A stretch of DNA of 12,381 nucleotides from an uncultured Sutterella sp. (GCA_900544255.1 UQUM01000052.1:1-12381); one strand, 5' to 3'. Positions 1-6,120 are shown, counted from the first letter of the stretch. Translations and numbers: made by a program. The notes: a model not told the origin generated them from the letters alone.

Positions 1-1
1 T

Positions 2-130
2 GACGTGAATGCGGCCCGCAACATTCTTGCGGAAGCGCTTCGCATTGCTGACAGAGTAGTAACGGGCGGGACGATCGCCCGTCAAGGAGAGCCGGAGTTA
101 GACCGACGAAAGTCGGCATCCGGCGTTTGA
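2..130 (+). CDS. tnpB: TnpB-like RNA-guided nuclease / OrfB, C-terminal fragment
   Basis: This is the last 42 codons of a gene that begins outside the window. The visible protein starts DVNAARNILAEALRIADR, which matches the RuvC-III motif (D-x-N-A-A-x-N-I) closing the nuclease domain of TnpB/OrfB proteins of IS200/IS605 and IS1341 elements. The leading Asp would be the third catalytic carboxylate. A short basic tail follows (LDRRKSASGV) and ends at TGA 128-130. TnpB is an omega-RNA-guided DNA endonuclease that helps the element persist. The usual zinc finger and the other RuvC motifs lie upstream, so it is not known whether the gene is intact or has a TnpA partner. Confidence 0.8.
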   Translation, partial: DVNAARNILAEALRIADRVVTGGTIARQGEPELDRRKSASGV

Positions 131-168
131 TCCAAGAATCCTCAGCCTTAGGCCGGGGAGTACGTCAA
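62..168 (+). ncRNA. Omega-RNA-like 3' scaffold overlapping the end of tnpB
   Basis: Three consecutive stem-loops cover the end of tnpB and the element's right end. ACGGGCG 62-68 pairs perfectly with CGCCCGT 76-82. GCCGG 91-95 pairs with CCGGC 120-124 around an inner CCGAC-GAAA-GTCGG hairpin at 103-116. The right-end hairpin is at 140-158. In TnpB systems the guide RNA is made from the 3' end of tnpB plus the right end, and the guide is the host DNA immediately downstream. Here that would be roughly 169-188, inside the adjacent conjugation gene. The structures are seen directly; the omega-RNA role is inferred from position. Confidence 0.5.
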
Positions 169-758
169 AGCCCGAACCGATGAAAACTTCTCGCCCAAAG
201 GTTCACAGCGCCGCTTGCGAGCACCGCCGTGATGAGCGCGATTGACTCTGCGTGAAGCAGGGGCGACGCAAGGATCATGAGCGTGGTAAGCGGGAGCAGT
301 ATGGCGGCGGAGCCGGCATTCATCGCGAGTATCGGACGGTAAGGGGTAAAGGTGAGGTAGGCCACCCGCCGGCAGACGAGTCCGTCGTAAAGTGCCGTGA
401 GCCAAAAGAAAAGCGTGACGCCCAAGAGGTGCAGCCCTGACTTAATCCGGATTAAGAAAGTGAGCACCAGGGCTTCGGCGGTGTCGATGCGGGTGAGAAG
501 CCAATTTTCCGGAAAGAGAAGCGACAAAAGCCTCAGAGCCGTTTCAGAGTCCGCACTGTCGGCACCTACGGCAACGATGCCGCTGCGGGCGTTTTGGGCG
601 ATGAGCCCAACCCAGTCCGCCGCCGGCGGGAGCCCTTTCTCGTTAATGAGCGTCTGGGCGGTCTCGGTGACGGCTGAGACATCCGCCGTGAGGATCAGCC
701 CGAACCATAAAAGCGGCAGAAGGCGCAGCAGCCAAAGGGCGACGGGAGTCGTGGTCAT
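165..758 (-). CDS. ICE membrane protein, DUF4400-like
   Basis: A 197-residue inner-membrane protein when started at ATG 756-758; an in-frame TTG at 765-767 would add three residues. Hydrophobic segments lie near residues 5-25, 95-120, 145-165 and 170-188. The central stretch YDGLVCRRVAYLTFTPYRP and the ending in a basic SFHRFGL tail resemble the DUF4400 family of integrating conjugative element membrane proteins, usually encoded right after TraD. That is the case here: the TraD stop codon (764-766) is five bases upstream of the ATG. Its exact role in mating is not known. Its TGA stop (165-167) lies in the putative terminal bases of the neighbouring IS element, so the last residues may have been altered by the insertion, although the length and ending look normal. 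Confidence 0.7.
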   Translation of the reverse strand: MTTTPVALWLLRLLPLLWFGLILTADVSAVTETAQTLINEKGLPPAADWVGLIAQNARSGIVAVGADSADSETALRLLSLLFPENWLLTRIDTAEALVLTFLIRIKSGLHLLGVTLFFWLTALYDGLVCRRVAYLTFTPYRPILAMNAGSAAILLPLTTLMILASPLLHAESIALITAVLASGAVNLWARSFHRFGL

Positions 759-763
759 GGCGG

Positions 764-2611
764 TCAATCCGTCAAAATAGGGGCTCGTCCCTTTACGAGG
801 CGACCGCCTGCGAGCGACGCAAAAAATTCGCCGTTCGGAAGTTTCCCCAGAACGTCGCGCGGAATGATGTCGTCTCGGACGGATGCCATGCGGCGCGTTA
901 CGCCCGAAGCAAATGCCGCGGAGGGGCCGGTGTGCGACGACGTGGTGAGGGCGGCTTCGGTTCCGGCGATGTAGGTCTTGCCGAATGTTTCTGCCACGAA
1001 TTCCTGCGTGGTGCGGTCTTTGGTTCTCAAAGCAATGAGGTTGTTGAAGTTGCCGAGCGCCATGCGCGCGGCGGCGTCACTGCCCAAGCGGGCGGCGAGA
1101 TCACTCACGGTCTGCATGGCGCAGGTCGTGCGGATGCCGGATTCGGCTCCCTTGTTGAGAATTTCGATGAGCGGTCGGTTGATGACGTTGCTCACCTCGT
1201 CAACAAAGAGGGTGACGCGTCCGCTTTTTCGTTCGCGGTAGCGTTCGCCGGCAAGTGAGGCTAAATCCGCGAGCAGCATGGAACCCACGGCGCACGCCAA
1301 CTGGGGATCGGGCAGCGCGTCGAGTCCCACGTAGAGGATGCGTTTTTTCTCGATCACGGTTTTTAACGTGACGGCAGGCCGCGGATCCGTCGGGTTTTCC
1401 TTCGCTTCAGGGGAAAGCGCAGCGCGCAGGGGGCCCGACGTGAGCATATCGAGTACTGGCATGAGGCTTGCCGTAATTTTTTCAAAATGCGAGGGATCGT
1501 GGCGAAAGACGGCGACGGCAGCGTTGACGACGGGATCCGCGAACCCGGCTTCTTCGCGCTTCATGAGAAAAAAGAGCCGTTCGTCGCGTCCGGTGAGTTT
1601 TTCGCGTTGGGCAGCGGTTGTCCAAGCCGCCAGGGTGTCCGCCGGAATTTCTTTTTCGAGTGCCTCTCCGAGAAGGGGGCCGAATCCGGTGAGAAGCGCG
1701 TCTTTGACGGCGATGAGCGTCACTTTTTTCCCAAGCCAATCCAGAAGCGACGCGGCAGCGTGAGCGGCTGACCACGCAAAGGCTTTGAAGGGGCCTTCTT
1801 CCGTGATGACGGCCGTAATGCGTCCGGCGATTTCTGAGGGACGGGAGTAGGAGGCTAAGGGGTTCAGCCGAATGCCGACCGCCGGGTGCGCCGGGTCGAA
1901 AATGAGCGGCGCTTCGCGCCCTGCGGCTTTTGCAGCTTTCGTCACGGCGTGCCGGAGTCGCTCGCTGTTTTTGGGGTCAAGGATGAGAACGGGATCGCCC
2001 TTTAAAATGGCCTGCGTAACGAGCAGGTTCATCAGAATGCCTTTCCCGGCTTGGGTGGTGCCGACGATCATCGTGCCGCCTTCGAGCGTTTTTTCCGACG
2101 TGACGAGATCCGTTTCTGAGTCGCCCACACCGTGAATAACGGCAAGACCGATCGCCGCGGGATCTTTTCCGGCGCGGCAGGGTAAGAGAAAGAGTCGCTG
2201 CATCCAACGGGGCGGTATGAGTCGCGCGGCGTCGATTTTTGTGAGTTCATAAAGTTTTTGAGCGTGTTCGGGCGTCCAGTCAAAGCCGAGTCCGAACCAG
2301 ACGACGCCCGCTTGAGCGGCGGGTTGATGCTTTTTTACAAAGGAAGCGCGTGACGTAAAGGCGAGCGCGTGGCCCGTGAGTGCTTGTCGCGCTTTGAGTA
2401 TCGCCCGAGCCGTAAGGAACCGTTTGAGCCCACAGAGAAACGCGGCGGCACCCGGAATGAGCGCTGCCGTGTCGCCCGCACTGACGGCCGCGGCGGCAAC
2501 GAGCGCGGTCGCCCACCATAAAAAGGCACTTTTGCCTTCCGGCGCTTCGCGCCAAGTGGTGCCTGCTGCGCTTTCGGGGGCTCCGGTGGAAAGCGGACGT
2601 TCGGTTCTCAT
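764..2611 (-). CDS. traD: TraD-type conjugative coupling protein (T4CP ATPase)
   Basis: This 615-residue protein is the ATPase that links the relaxosome to the type IV secretion channel at the inner membrane. Two hydrophobic segments at about residues 29-43 and 47-62 would anchor the N-terminus. The nucleotide-binding core has a Walker A-like loop GTTQAGKG (184-191), the LILDPKNSE strand (209-217) found in TraD/VirD4-like proteins, and Walker B VTLFVDE (466-472). A motif with Gln follows (TTCAMQTVSD, about 495-504). Length and layout fit the SXT/PFGI-type TraD. The Walker A loop has Gly where Ser or Thr is usual after GK, which is odd. It starts at ATG 2609-2611, overlapping the upstream stop as ATGA, with GGGAG about nine bases upstream, so it is translationally coupled. 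A DUF4400 gene follows immediately. Confidence 0.88.
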   Translation of the reverse strand: MRTERPLSTGAPESAAGTTWREAPEGKSAFLWWATALVAAAAVSAGDTAALIPGAAAFLCGLKRFLTARAILKARQALTGHALAFTSRASFVKKHQPAAQAGVVWFGLGFDWTPEHAQKLYELTKIDAARLIPPRWMQRLFLLPCRAGKDPAAIGLAVIHGVGDSETDLVTSEKTLEGGTMIVGTTQAGKGILMNLLVTQAILKGDPVLILDPKNSERLRHAVTKAAKAAGREAPLIFDPAHPAVGIRLNPLASYSRPSEIAGRITAVITEEGPFKAFAWSAAHAAASLLDWLGKKVTLIAVKDALLTGFGPLLGEALEKEIPADTLAAWTTAAQREKLTGRDERLFFLMKREEAGFADPVVNAAVAVFRHDPSHFEKITASLMPVLDMLTSGPLRAALSPEAKENPTDPRPAVTLKTVIEKKRILYVGLDALPDPQLACAVGSMLLADLASLAGERYRERKSGRVTLFVDEVSNVINRPLIEILNKGAESGIRTTCAMQTVSDLAARLGSDAAARMALGNFNNLIALRTKDRTTQEFVAETFGKTYIAGTEAALTTSSHTGPSAAFASGVTRRMASVRDDIIPRDVLGKLPNGEFFASLAGGRLVKGRAPILTD

Positions 2612-3990
2612 GTTCGTTTCTCCCGAGTTCGGAATCCGTCGACCACGGCTTGGGCAACCTGAAAGCGGCTCATGGAACCTAAGAGTGCGAGTTCATCGGC
2701 GGAAAAGACGCCGGAGAGTACGTCGAGCGCTTCCGGCGTGAAGGCATCTGCGGCGAGACTCTTGGGAAAATGCCGGCGGTCTGTGAGGGTGAGACGCCGC
2801 CCCGAACGTTCGGTTTCTTCCGCGAGAAACGCTTCTTCGGTGCGCAGGCATTGGGTGTGTCGACGGCTTGGTACGTCGTCCTCTGAAAAAACAAAAAGAA
2901 AACCCGTCGCACGGTCGTTCCCGTTCCTATTCCAGAGGGAGCGCTTCACGGCGTGTGGCAATACGCCTCTTGCACTTGCGGGAGCATCAGCGTCGACGCC
3001 GGTGATGATTTCAAGTGCCGCGAAGAAATCCGCCCAGAGGGGCGCCGCAAGGGGAATGCAGTCCGTCGGTACGAAGCTACCGACGGTTTCGTCCGTATCG
3101 ATGACGGCGTAGAAACGACGCTCAGCCGTGTTTTCAGCGACGTTTCGGTTGACGGTATCAAAAGCCGAGCGAAAGGCGGCAATCGCCTCGGCCGTGAGTA
3201 CGTCCGGTAAACGGACGGTTTTTCCGAGGAGCGACACTCTTACGGTAAGTTGTCCTTTTGGCGCCGTTTGTGCGGTGCGGCAGGGGAGGATGGGGACGTT
3301 CGGGGCAAAATGGGTTTTGAGCGCCTCGGCCCAGGGGGTGAGAAAGAGCCAGGGTTCACCGCGTGCGGGCGTGGTGAGAAGTTCGTTTTCGGGAAGCAGT
3401 ACGGCCTTCCCGGTAAAAAGGGGACTTTCGGCGGGCGACGCGGAAAACCGTTTGCCGCTGAGGTTGCGCCGCAGTCGGGCGGAGAGTCGTTTCAAAGCCG
3501 ATTGTCGGTAAAACAGAACACCGGCGGCGCGGGCGAATTCCTGGGGGATGGTTTCGTCCGCCGGGATTTGGGTGAGGTGCCGTGCCCAGCCCGCGGCAAA
3601 CCAACCGTCTTCCGCGTTTTGCGTGATGCCTGACGTGAGAAGAAAAGTTTCGAGCGTGAACCAACGTTGGGCTGTGGCGGCCGGATCGGAATCCCGGAAG
3701 GTCTGAAGACGCTCGACGTTGCCCGTGAGAAGCGCGGCCAAGCCGTCGGCCGCCGGATCTCGCGCAGAGGTTTCTGTGAACACGGCTAGGAGTGCTTCCG
3801 CCGCGAGCGTTACTTCATCCGGATGAAGTTCCGAGACTTCGAAAAGGCGCTGTACCGTGAGCGCAAGCGACGGCGGCAACGTCGGCGTGACGTAGGGTAC
3901 AAGACGCCGGAGGACGGGACGTAGGGTCTCGTCCGGCAAAAGAAGCGAGAGGCGTTCGCAAAAGCGGCGTTGATTTTCGCTGAGGAGCAT
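2608..3990 (-). CDS. Unrecognised 460-residue ICE protein, possibly a degenerate VWA-type partner
   Basis: I do not firmly recognise this protein. ATG 3988-3990 gives 460 residues. The open frame continues to 4185, but that extension is a basic, low-complexity stretch overlapping the small upstream gene in another frame, so I reject it. No clear Shine-Dalgarno precedes 3990. The N-terminal half is Leu/Ala-rich and helical. The C-terminal third alternates hydrophobic strands and helices: YAVIDTDETVGS (about 294-305), a helix ending ALEIITGVDAD, and TGFLFVFSEDD (about 362-372). That spacing recalls a CobT-like von Willebrand A domain, where DxSxS would be replaced by DTDET. A CobS/MoxR-like ATPase two genes upstream supports this, because such ATPases often pair with VWA proteins. 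The stop overlaps the traD start (ATGA), tying it to the conjugation operon. The VWA assignment is inference only. Confidence 0.55.
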   Translation of the reverse strand: MLLSENQRRFCERLSLLLPDETLRPVLRRLVPYVTPTLPPSLALTVQRLFEVSELHPDEVTLAAEALLAVFTETSARDPAADGLAALLTGNVERLQTFRDSDPAATAQRWFTLETFLLTSGITQNAEDGWFAAGWARHLTQIPADETIPQEFARAAGVLFYRQSALKRLSARLRRNLSGKRFSASPAESPLFTGKAVLLPENELLTTPARGEPWLFLTPWAEALKTHFAPNVPILPCRTAQTAPKGQLTVRVSLLGKTVRLPDVLTAEAIAAFRSAFDTVNRNVAENTAERRFYAVIDTDETVGSFVPTDCIPLAAPLWADFFAALEIITGVDADAPASARGVLPHAVKRSLWNRNGNDRATGFLFVFSEDDVPSRRHTQCLRTEEAFLAEETERSGRRLTLTDRRHFPKSLAADAFTPEALDVLSGVFSADELALLGSMSRFQVAQAVVDGFRTREKRT

Positions 3991-4026
3991 GAAAGGGGAA
4001 AAAGCGGAGACGAAGGAAAAACACTT

Positions 4027-4080
4027 CGCGGAAAAAGGCGGACGCCCCCTTTGAGGGAGGTGCCCGGCACTTTTTCCGCG
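4027..4080. repeat. 11-bp perfect inverted repeat in an intercistronic gap
   Basis: CGCGGAAAAAG (4027-4037) and CTTTTTCCGCG (4070-4080) are exact reverse complements, separated by 32 bases with a smaller GC-rich dyad (CCC-TTTGA-GGG). It fills most of the 100-bp gap between the small proline-rich gene and the 460-residue gene. In the minus-strand transcript it would fold as a long hairpin without a following U-run, so a processing or attenuation role is more likely than a classical terminator. Confidence 0.55.
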
Positions 4081-4090
4081 CCTTCCGGCC

Positions 4091-4330
4091 TCAGGCCTTC
4101 TGCGACAGGGCCGCGTAATGATCGGCCGCAATCGAAAAAGGCGGTTCCGGCGTGAGATCAATCGCCGCAGCCGTATCGTCCGCAATGACGCGGGGCGTTA
4201 CGACGGGAGGGCGATTGTCGCTCTTTTTGTGCGCCGGAGCGCAGGGCTTCGTTGGGGCAGCAAAAAGATCGAGCGTGGTCTGTACGCCGAAAACGGGAGT
4301 CTTCGGGGTTCGGGGCATCGCGTGCATCAT
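4091..4330 (-). CDS. Small proline-rich hypothetical protein with a QTTLDLF motif
   Basis: A 79-residue protein from ATG 4328-4330. The frame stays open to 4432, but the extra 34 residues are unlikely, because a purine-rich GCGAGAAAA lies just upstream of 4330. The protein is rich in Pro, Ala and Thr and has no membrane segment. Residues 16-22 read QTTLDLF. The LDLF part matches the core of the bacterial sliding-clamp-binding pentapeptide QL[SD]LF, except that the first Gln is displaced. The rest looks disordered, ending ADHYAALSQKA. It lies between the AAA+ ATPase gene and the 460-residue gene, on the same strand, so it is probably co-transcribed. No function is assigned. It could be an accessory or adaptor protein of the ATPase module. 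Confidence 0.5.
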   Translation of the reverse strand: MMHAMPRTPKTPVFGVQTTLDLFAAPTKPCAPAHKKSDNRPPVVTPRVIADDTAAAIDLTPEPPFSIAADHYAALSQKA

Positions 4331-4365
4331 GGTTTTCTCGCTGAAAGAAAGCGGGAAAGCCCTGA

Positions 4366-4392
4366 ACACCCGGTGTGGGGAAAGGCTTCCCC
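4366..4392. repeat. Tandem intercistronic hairpins
   Basis: Two adjacent dyads lie between the ATPase gene and the small gene: ACACC-C-GGTGT (4366-4376) and GGGGAA-AGGC-TTCCCC (4377-4392). The second is a tight six-pair stem with a four-base loop. On the minus-strand transcript they fall just after the ATPase stop codon. No U-run follows, so they may adjust downstream expression or transcript stability rather than end transcription. Confidence 0.45.
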
Positions 4393-4412
4393 GCGGGGTG
4401 AGTGACTCAGCT

Positions 4413-5405
4413 TTACGCCGAGACGAGCGCATTGATACGGCCGAAGTCGTAATTCATCGCATTTTGAAGACCGGCCGAGGCGCCGGGGGACAAACCGTCC
4501 GTAAGCGCTAGGGCCAGGGCTTCCCGGGCGGCATTGGCGACGTTTCCGGCGGCCGCAAACGTAAAGAGCAGCGTCGTAAACCGTACGAGAGAACGCGTCG
4601 AAAGTTCAAAGAGGCGTTCGCTTCGGTCGCTTTCGCGCGTGGCTCTTGCAAAACGGACGGCTTCGACGGCGATCGCTTCCGCACGCTTTTCCGTCAATCC
4701 CCGGCGGAACCGCTGGGTTTTGAGTAGGAGCAGGCGTACTTCGCTTCGTTCGTCGGGCCACCGGGCCGCAATGTGCCAGCAGCGGTCAAGAACCGACCGA
4801 TCCTGCGCATTGCGTCCGAGGTAGTCATCCGTTTCGCCCGCGTCCCCTATCGGTCGGTTGTCCGTGAAGACAACGCGGGTGTTGGGGTGACGCGGTACGA
4901 CTTCGCCCGTGCGGTCAACGACAACGGCATCCCCTTCGAGAAGGTCGTTGGCCGACACCCAAACGTCGGCGGGCGCCGAAGTCATCTCGTTGATGACGAA
5001 GACGCAGCCGTAACGCCAGGCCGTGAGTGCCGGTCCGTCCGTCCAAACCAGTAAATGCGTAGCCGCATCCGCGCCCCATTGGCCGATCAGTTCGTATTTA
5101 TCCATGCGCCGCCGACACGTCAAAGTGACGCAGGGGGCGTTCACACGGGCCATGAACTGAAGAACCGCCGAGGTTTTGCCGCAGCCTGCGGGGCCGGAGA
5201 TGTAAAGCGGCGATGCGGTGTCGTCGCATTCCCACCAGAGCCGCAGCCGCTCAAAGAAATCCGGTACAAAAGTGTATTCCGGATCGGGTGCGATGAATCG
5301 AGCACCCGGAGGCGGGCACCCGTTTTGAGGTCGGAACCCCAAGACCGTACGATTGGACAGAAGGCCAAAATTTCGGGCAGGCAGGCGCGCATTAAATTGC
5401 ATCAT
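4413..5405 (-). CDS. CobS/MoxR-like AAA+ ATPase of the conjugation operon
   Basis: With ATG 5403-5405 the protein has 330 residues. It has a complete AAA+ core: Walker A GPAGCGKT (71-78), Walker B VFVINE (135-140), a sensor-1-like VVFTDN (178-183) and an arginine-finger-like DRSVLDRCW near 202-210. The arrangement, including short N-terminal strands and a helical C-terminal part, fits the AAA_5/MoxR/CobS group. CobS-like ATPases occur in the conserved part of SXT-type elements and often work with a VWA protein. I prefer 5405 because GGGAG lies seven bases upstream and codons before it have less GC at third positions. ATG 5451-5453 (346 residues, GAGG nine bases upstream) is a real alternative. 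A frame running to 5573 passes through the palindromic leader and is unlikely. It is the first gene of the operon. Confidence 0.75.
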   Translation of the reverse strand: MMQFNARLPARNFGLLSNRTVLGFRPQNGCPPPGARFIAPDPEYTFVPDFFERLRLWWECDDTASPLYISGPAGCGKTSAVLQFMARVNAPCVTLTCRRRMDKYELIGQWGADAATHLLVWTDGPALTAWRYGCVFVINEMTSAPADVWVSANDLLEGDAVVVDRTGEVVPRHPNTRVVFTDNRPIGDAGETDDYLGRNAQDRSVLDRCWHIAARWPDERSEVRLLLLKTQRFRRGLTEKRAEAIAVEAVRFARATRESDRSERLFELSTRSLVRFTTLLFTFAAAGNVANAAREALALALTDGLSPGASAGLQNAMNYDFGRINALVSA

Positions 5406-5474
5406 GAGAGTTCTCCCAAGTTGAGGAAAGGATTGAGCCTCTTCGTCAGACATTGAGCGAACCCTCACGGATGT

Positions 5475-5558
5475 CGGTGAAAAACACCGGCGCCGGCCGA
5501 GGGCGATCGCCCTCGAAGGGTTCAGATTGTTCTCTCGATTAAATCCCCGTGAGGGGAT
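5475..5558. promoter_or_regulatory. Palindrome-rich leader of the conjugation operon
   Basis: Upstream of the ATPase gene are four dyads: CGGTG-AAAAA-CACCG (5475-5489), CCGGCGCCGG (5487-5496), the exact 18-bp palindrome CGAGGGCGATCGCCCTCG (5498-5515), and ATCCCC-GTGA-GGGGAT (5543-5558). Such symmetry could be operators for a dimeric regulator or structure in a long 5' leader that includes an overlapping hairpin pair. The symmetry is seen directly; any regulatory role is inference. Confidence 0.45.
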
Positions 5559-5631
5559 GGCGGCTGAGAGCATGCCGTACAGCTACGGGGGAGTGTGGCA
5601 CTGTTTTTCGGAAATTGCAAAATTTGTTGAA

Positions 5632-5662
5632 AACAATTGTTGGTATTGCAACTGTCAATACC
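5632..5662 (-). promoter_or_regulatory. Candidate promoter/operator for the conjugation operon
   Basis: A perfect inverted repeat, GGTATTG (5642-5648) and CAATACC (5656-5662), encloses a consensus -35 hexamer TTGACA on the minus strand (5658 to 5653). Next to it is the palindrome AACAATTGTT (5632-5641). The stretch is much more AT-rich than the coding DNA on either side. The -10 position at 17 bases reads TGTTTT, a poor match, so the promoter may need an activator or may not be real. A repressor bound to the repeat would cover the -35 box. Confidence 0.35.
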
Positions 5663-5704
5663 TCTTTTTAGTTATTTCGCTGATGTATAGATAACTTTCG
5701 CGTC

Positions 5705-5836
5705 CTAATCCAATTTTCCCGTAGCTTTTTCGCGGATAAATTTCTCGATGCGCCCGCTGAGGAAGTAGCGGTTCTTAGAAAGGCCGGAAGCCAGCCAATC
5801 ATGATGGACGGCCTCTCAGTCGATGCAGAGTTTCAT
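5705..5836 (-). pseudogene. Decayed ribbon-helix-helix (RHH)-like mini-gene with in-frame TGA
   Basis: Reading the minus strand from ATG 5834-5836 gives MKLCID, then TGA (5816-5818), then EAVHHDWLASGLSKNRYF and LSGRIEKFIREKATGKLD, ending at TAG 5705-5707. A good Shine-Dalgarno GGAG (5847-5844) lies seven bases before the ATG. The pattern of a short strand KLCID, an amphipathic helix, then S-x-x-I-E-x-x-I-R-E is that of RHH repressors and antitoxins, which are often 40-60 residues long. Codon 7 would be Arg (CGA) or Trp (TGG) before mutation. No toxin gene is visible beside it. It may be a dead regulator of the conjugation operon, which has the same orientation, or an orphan antitoxin remnant. 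The family call comes from pattern alone. Confidence 0.45.
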
Positions 5837-5854
5837 GGATCATCTCCGTAGGTG

Positions 5855-5870
5855 AGAATTCACGAATTCT
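5855..5870. promoter_or_regulatory. 16-bp inverted repeat upstream of the RHH-like mini-gene
   Basis: AGAATTC (5855-5861) and GAATTCT (5864-5870) form a perfect dyad with a two-base centre, eight bases upstream of the Shine-Dalgarno of the RHH-like mini-gene. RHH proteins commonly repress their own genes by binding such short palindromes, so it could be the old operator. The symmetry is certain; the role is a guess. Confidence 0.35.
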
Positions 5871-6058
5871 GCATGGCAATTTTTAGGGGGCCACGGTCAT
5901 AGGGTGCTTACGAGCTTCCGACTCATCGAAGACTGGCTTAATGCCCCCGATAAAGCTGTGACTCCCGTTAGCAGCCCAGCGCAACTGATAGAAATGTATG
6001 AGTCCTAATAGCAAAGGTTGTTAGGGAAAACCGGGAGAGACAAGCTTTCCTTAGTTTT
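5871..6058. other. Intergenic stretch without a recognised gene
   Basis: No convincing gene is seen. Two short frames lie on opposite strands. On the plus strand, 5856-6008 ends in PAQLIEMYES with no good start. On the minus strand, 5883-6020 ends in ARKHPMTVAP, also with no start. Either could be the tail of a decayed gene, but I recognise neither. The stretch separates the conjugation side from the iron-uptake operon and is a plausible place for a recombination boundary. Confidence 0.3.
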
Positions 6059-6085
6059 GCATAATGAGAAGCATTCTCATTATGC
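6059..6085 (+). promoter_or_regulatory. Fur box at the promoter of the uptake operon
   Basis: GCATAATGAGAA (6059-6070) and TTCTCATTATGC (6074-6085) are a perfect 12-bp inverted repeat around GCA. The core AATGAGAA-GCA-TTCTCATT closely follows the Fur consensus of repeated NATWAT-type units, in the form common in proteobacteria. It covers a plausible promoter with a TTTGCA -35 (6056-6061) and CATTAT -10 (6078-6083), 16 bases apart, and lies 35 bases before the receptor start codon. Iron-loaded Fur would block transcription, so the operon should come on when iron is scarce. Confidence 0.88.
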
Positions 6086-6120
6086 GAAACGCCGGTCGGC
6101 GTTTTTAAACATCCAAAGTC

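Larger units (their letters stand above)
1..168 (+). mobile_element. Right end of an IS200/IS605-type (TnpB-encoding) element
   Basis: The window opens inside a TnpB-like gene. Just after its stop codon is a hairpin (140-147 pairing with 151-158, loop TTA, one mismatch) followed by GGGGAGTACGTCAA, a form I recognise from right ends of IS605/IS1341-type elements. Such elements have no terminal inverted repeats and end shortly after a subterminal hairpin, so I place the boundary near 168. It is estimated from the motif, since the left end lies outside the window. The element is tail-to-tail with the conjugation operon and touches the stop codon of its last gene. Confidence 0.65.

Noticed and set aside
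2672..3664. Several 100-146 codon plus-strand frames opposite the 460-residue gene
   Set aside because: They are Arg/Ser/Gly-rich with no domain pattern; high GC suppresses stops on the opposite strand.
3991..4185. 65-residue N-terminal extension of the 460-residue protein
   Set aside because: Its sequence is Arg-rich low complexity, it crosses the 11-bp inverted repeat and overlaps the end of the small gene in another frame.
5406..5573. N-terminal extension of the AAA+ ATPase to 5573
   Set aside because: It would translate the palindromic leader and lacks a ribosome-binding site; the ATGs at 5405 or 5453 are better placed.
5856..6020. Opposing short frames ending PAQLIEMYES (plus) and ARKHPMTVAP (minus)
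   Set aside because: Neither has a start codon with a ribosome-binding site, and I could not link either to a family; kept only as a note on the intergenic stretch.
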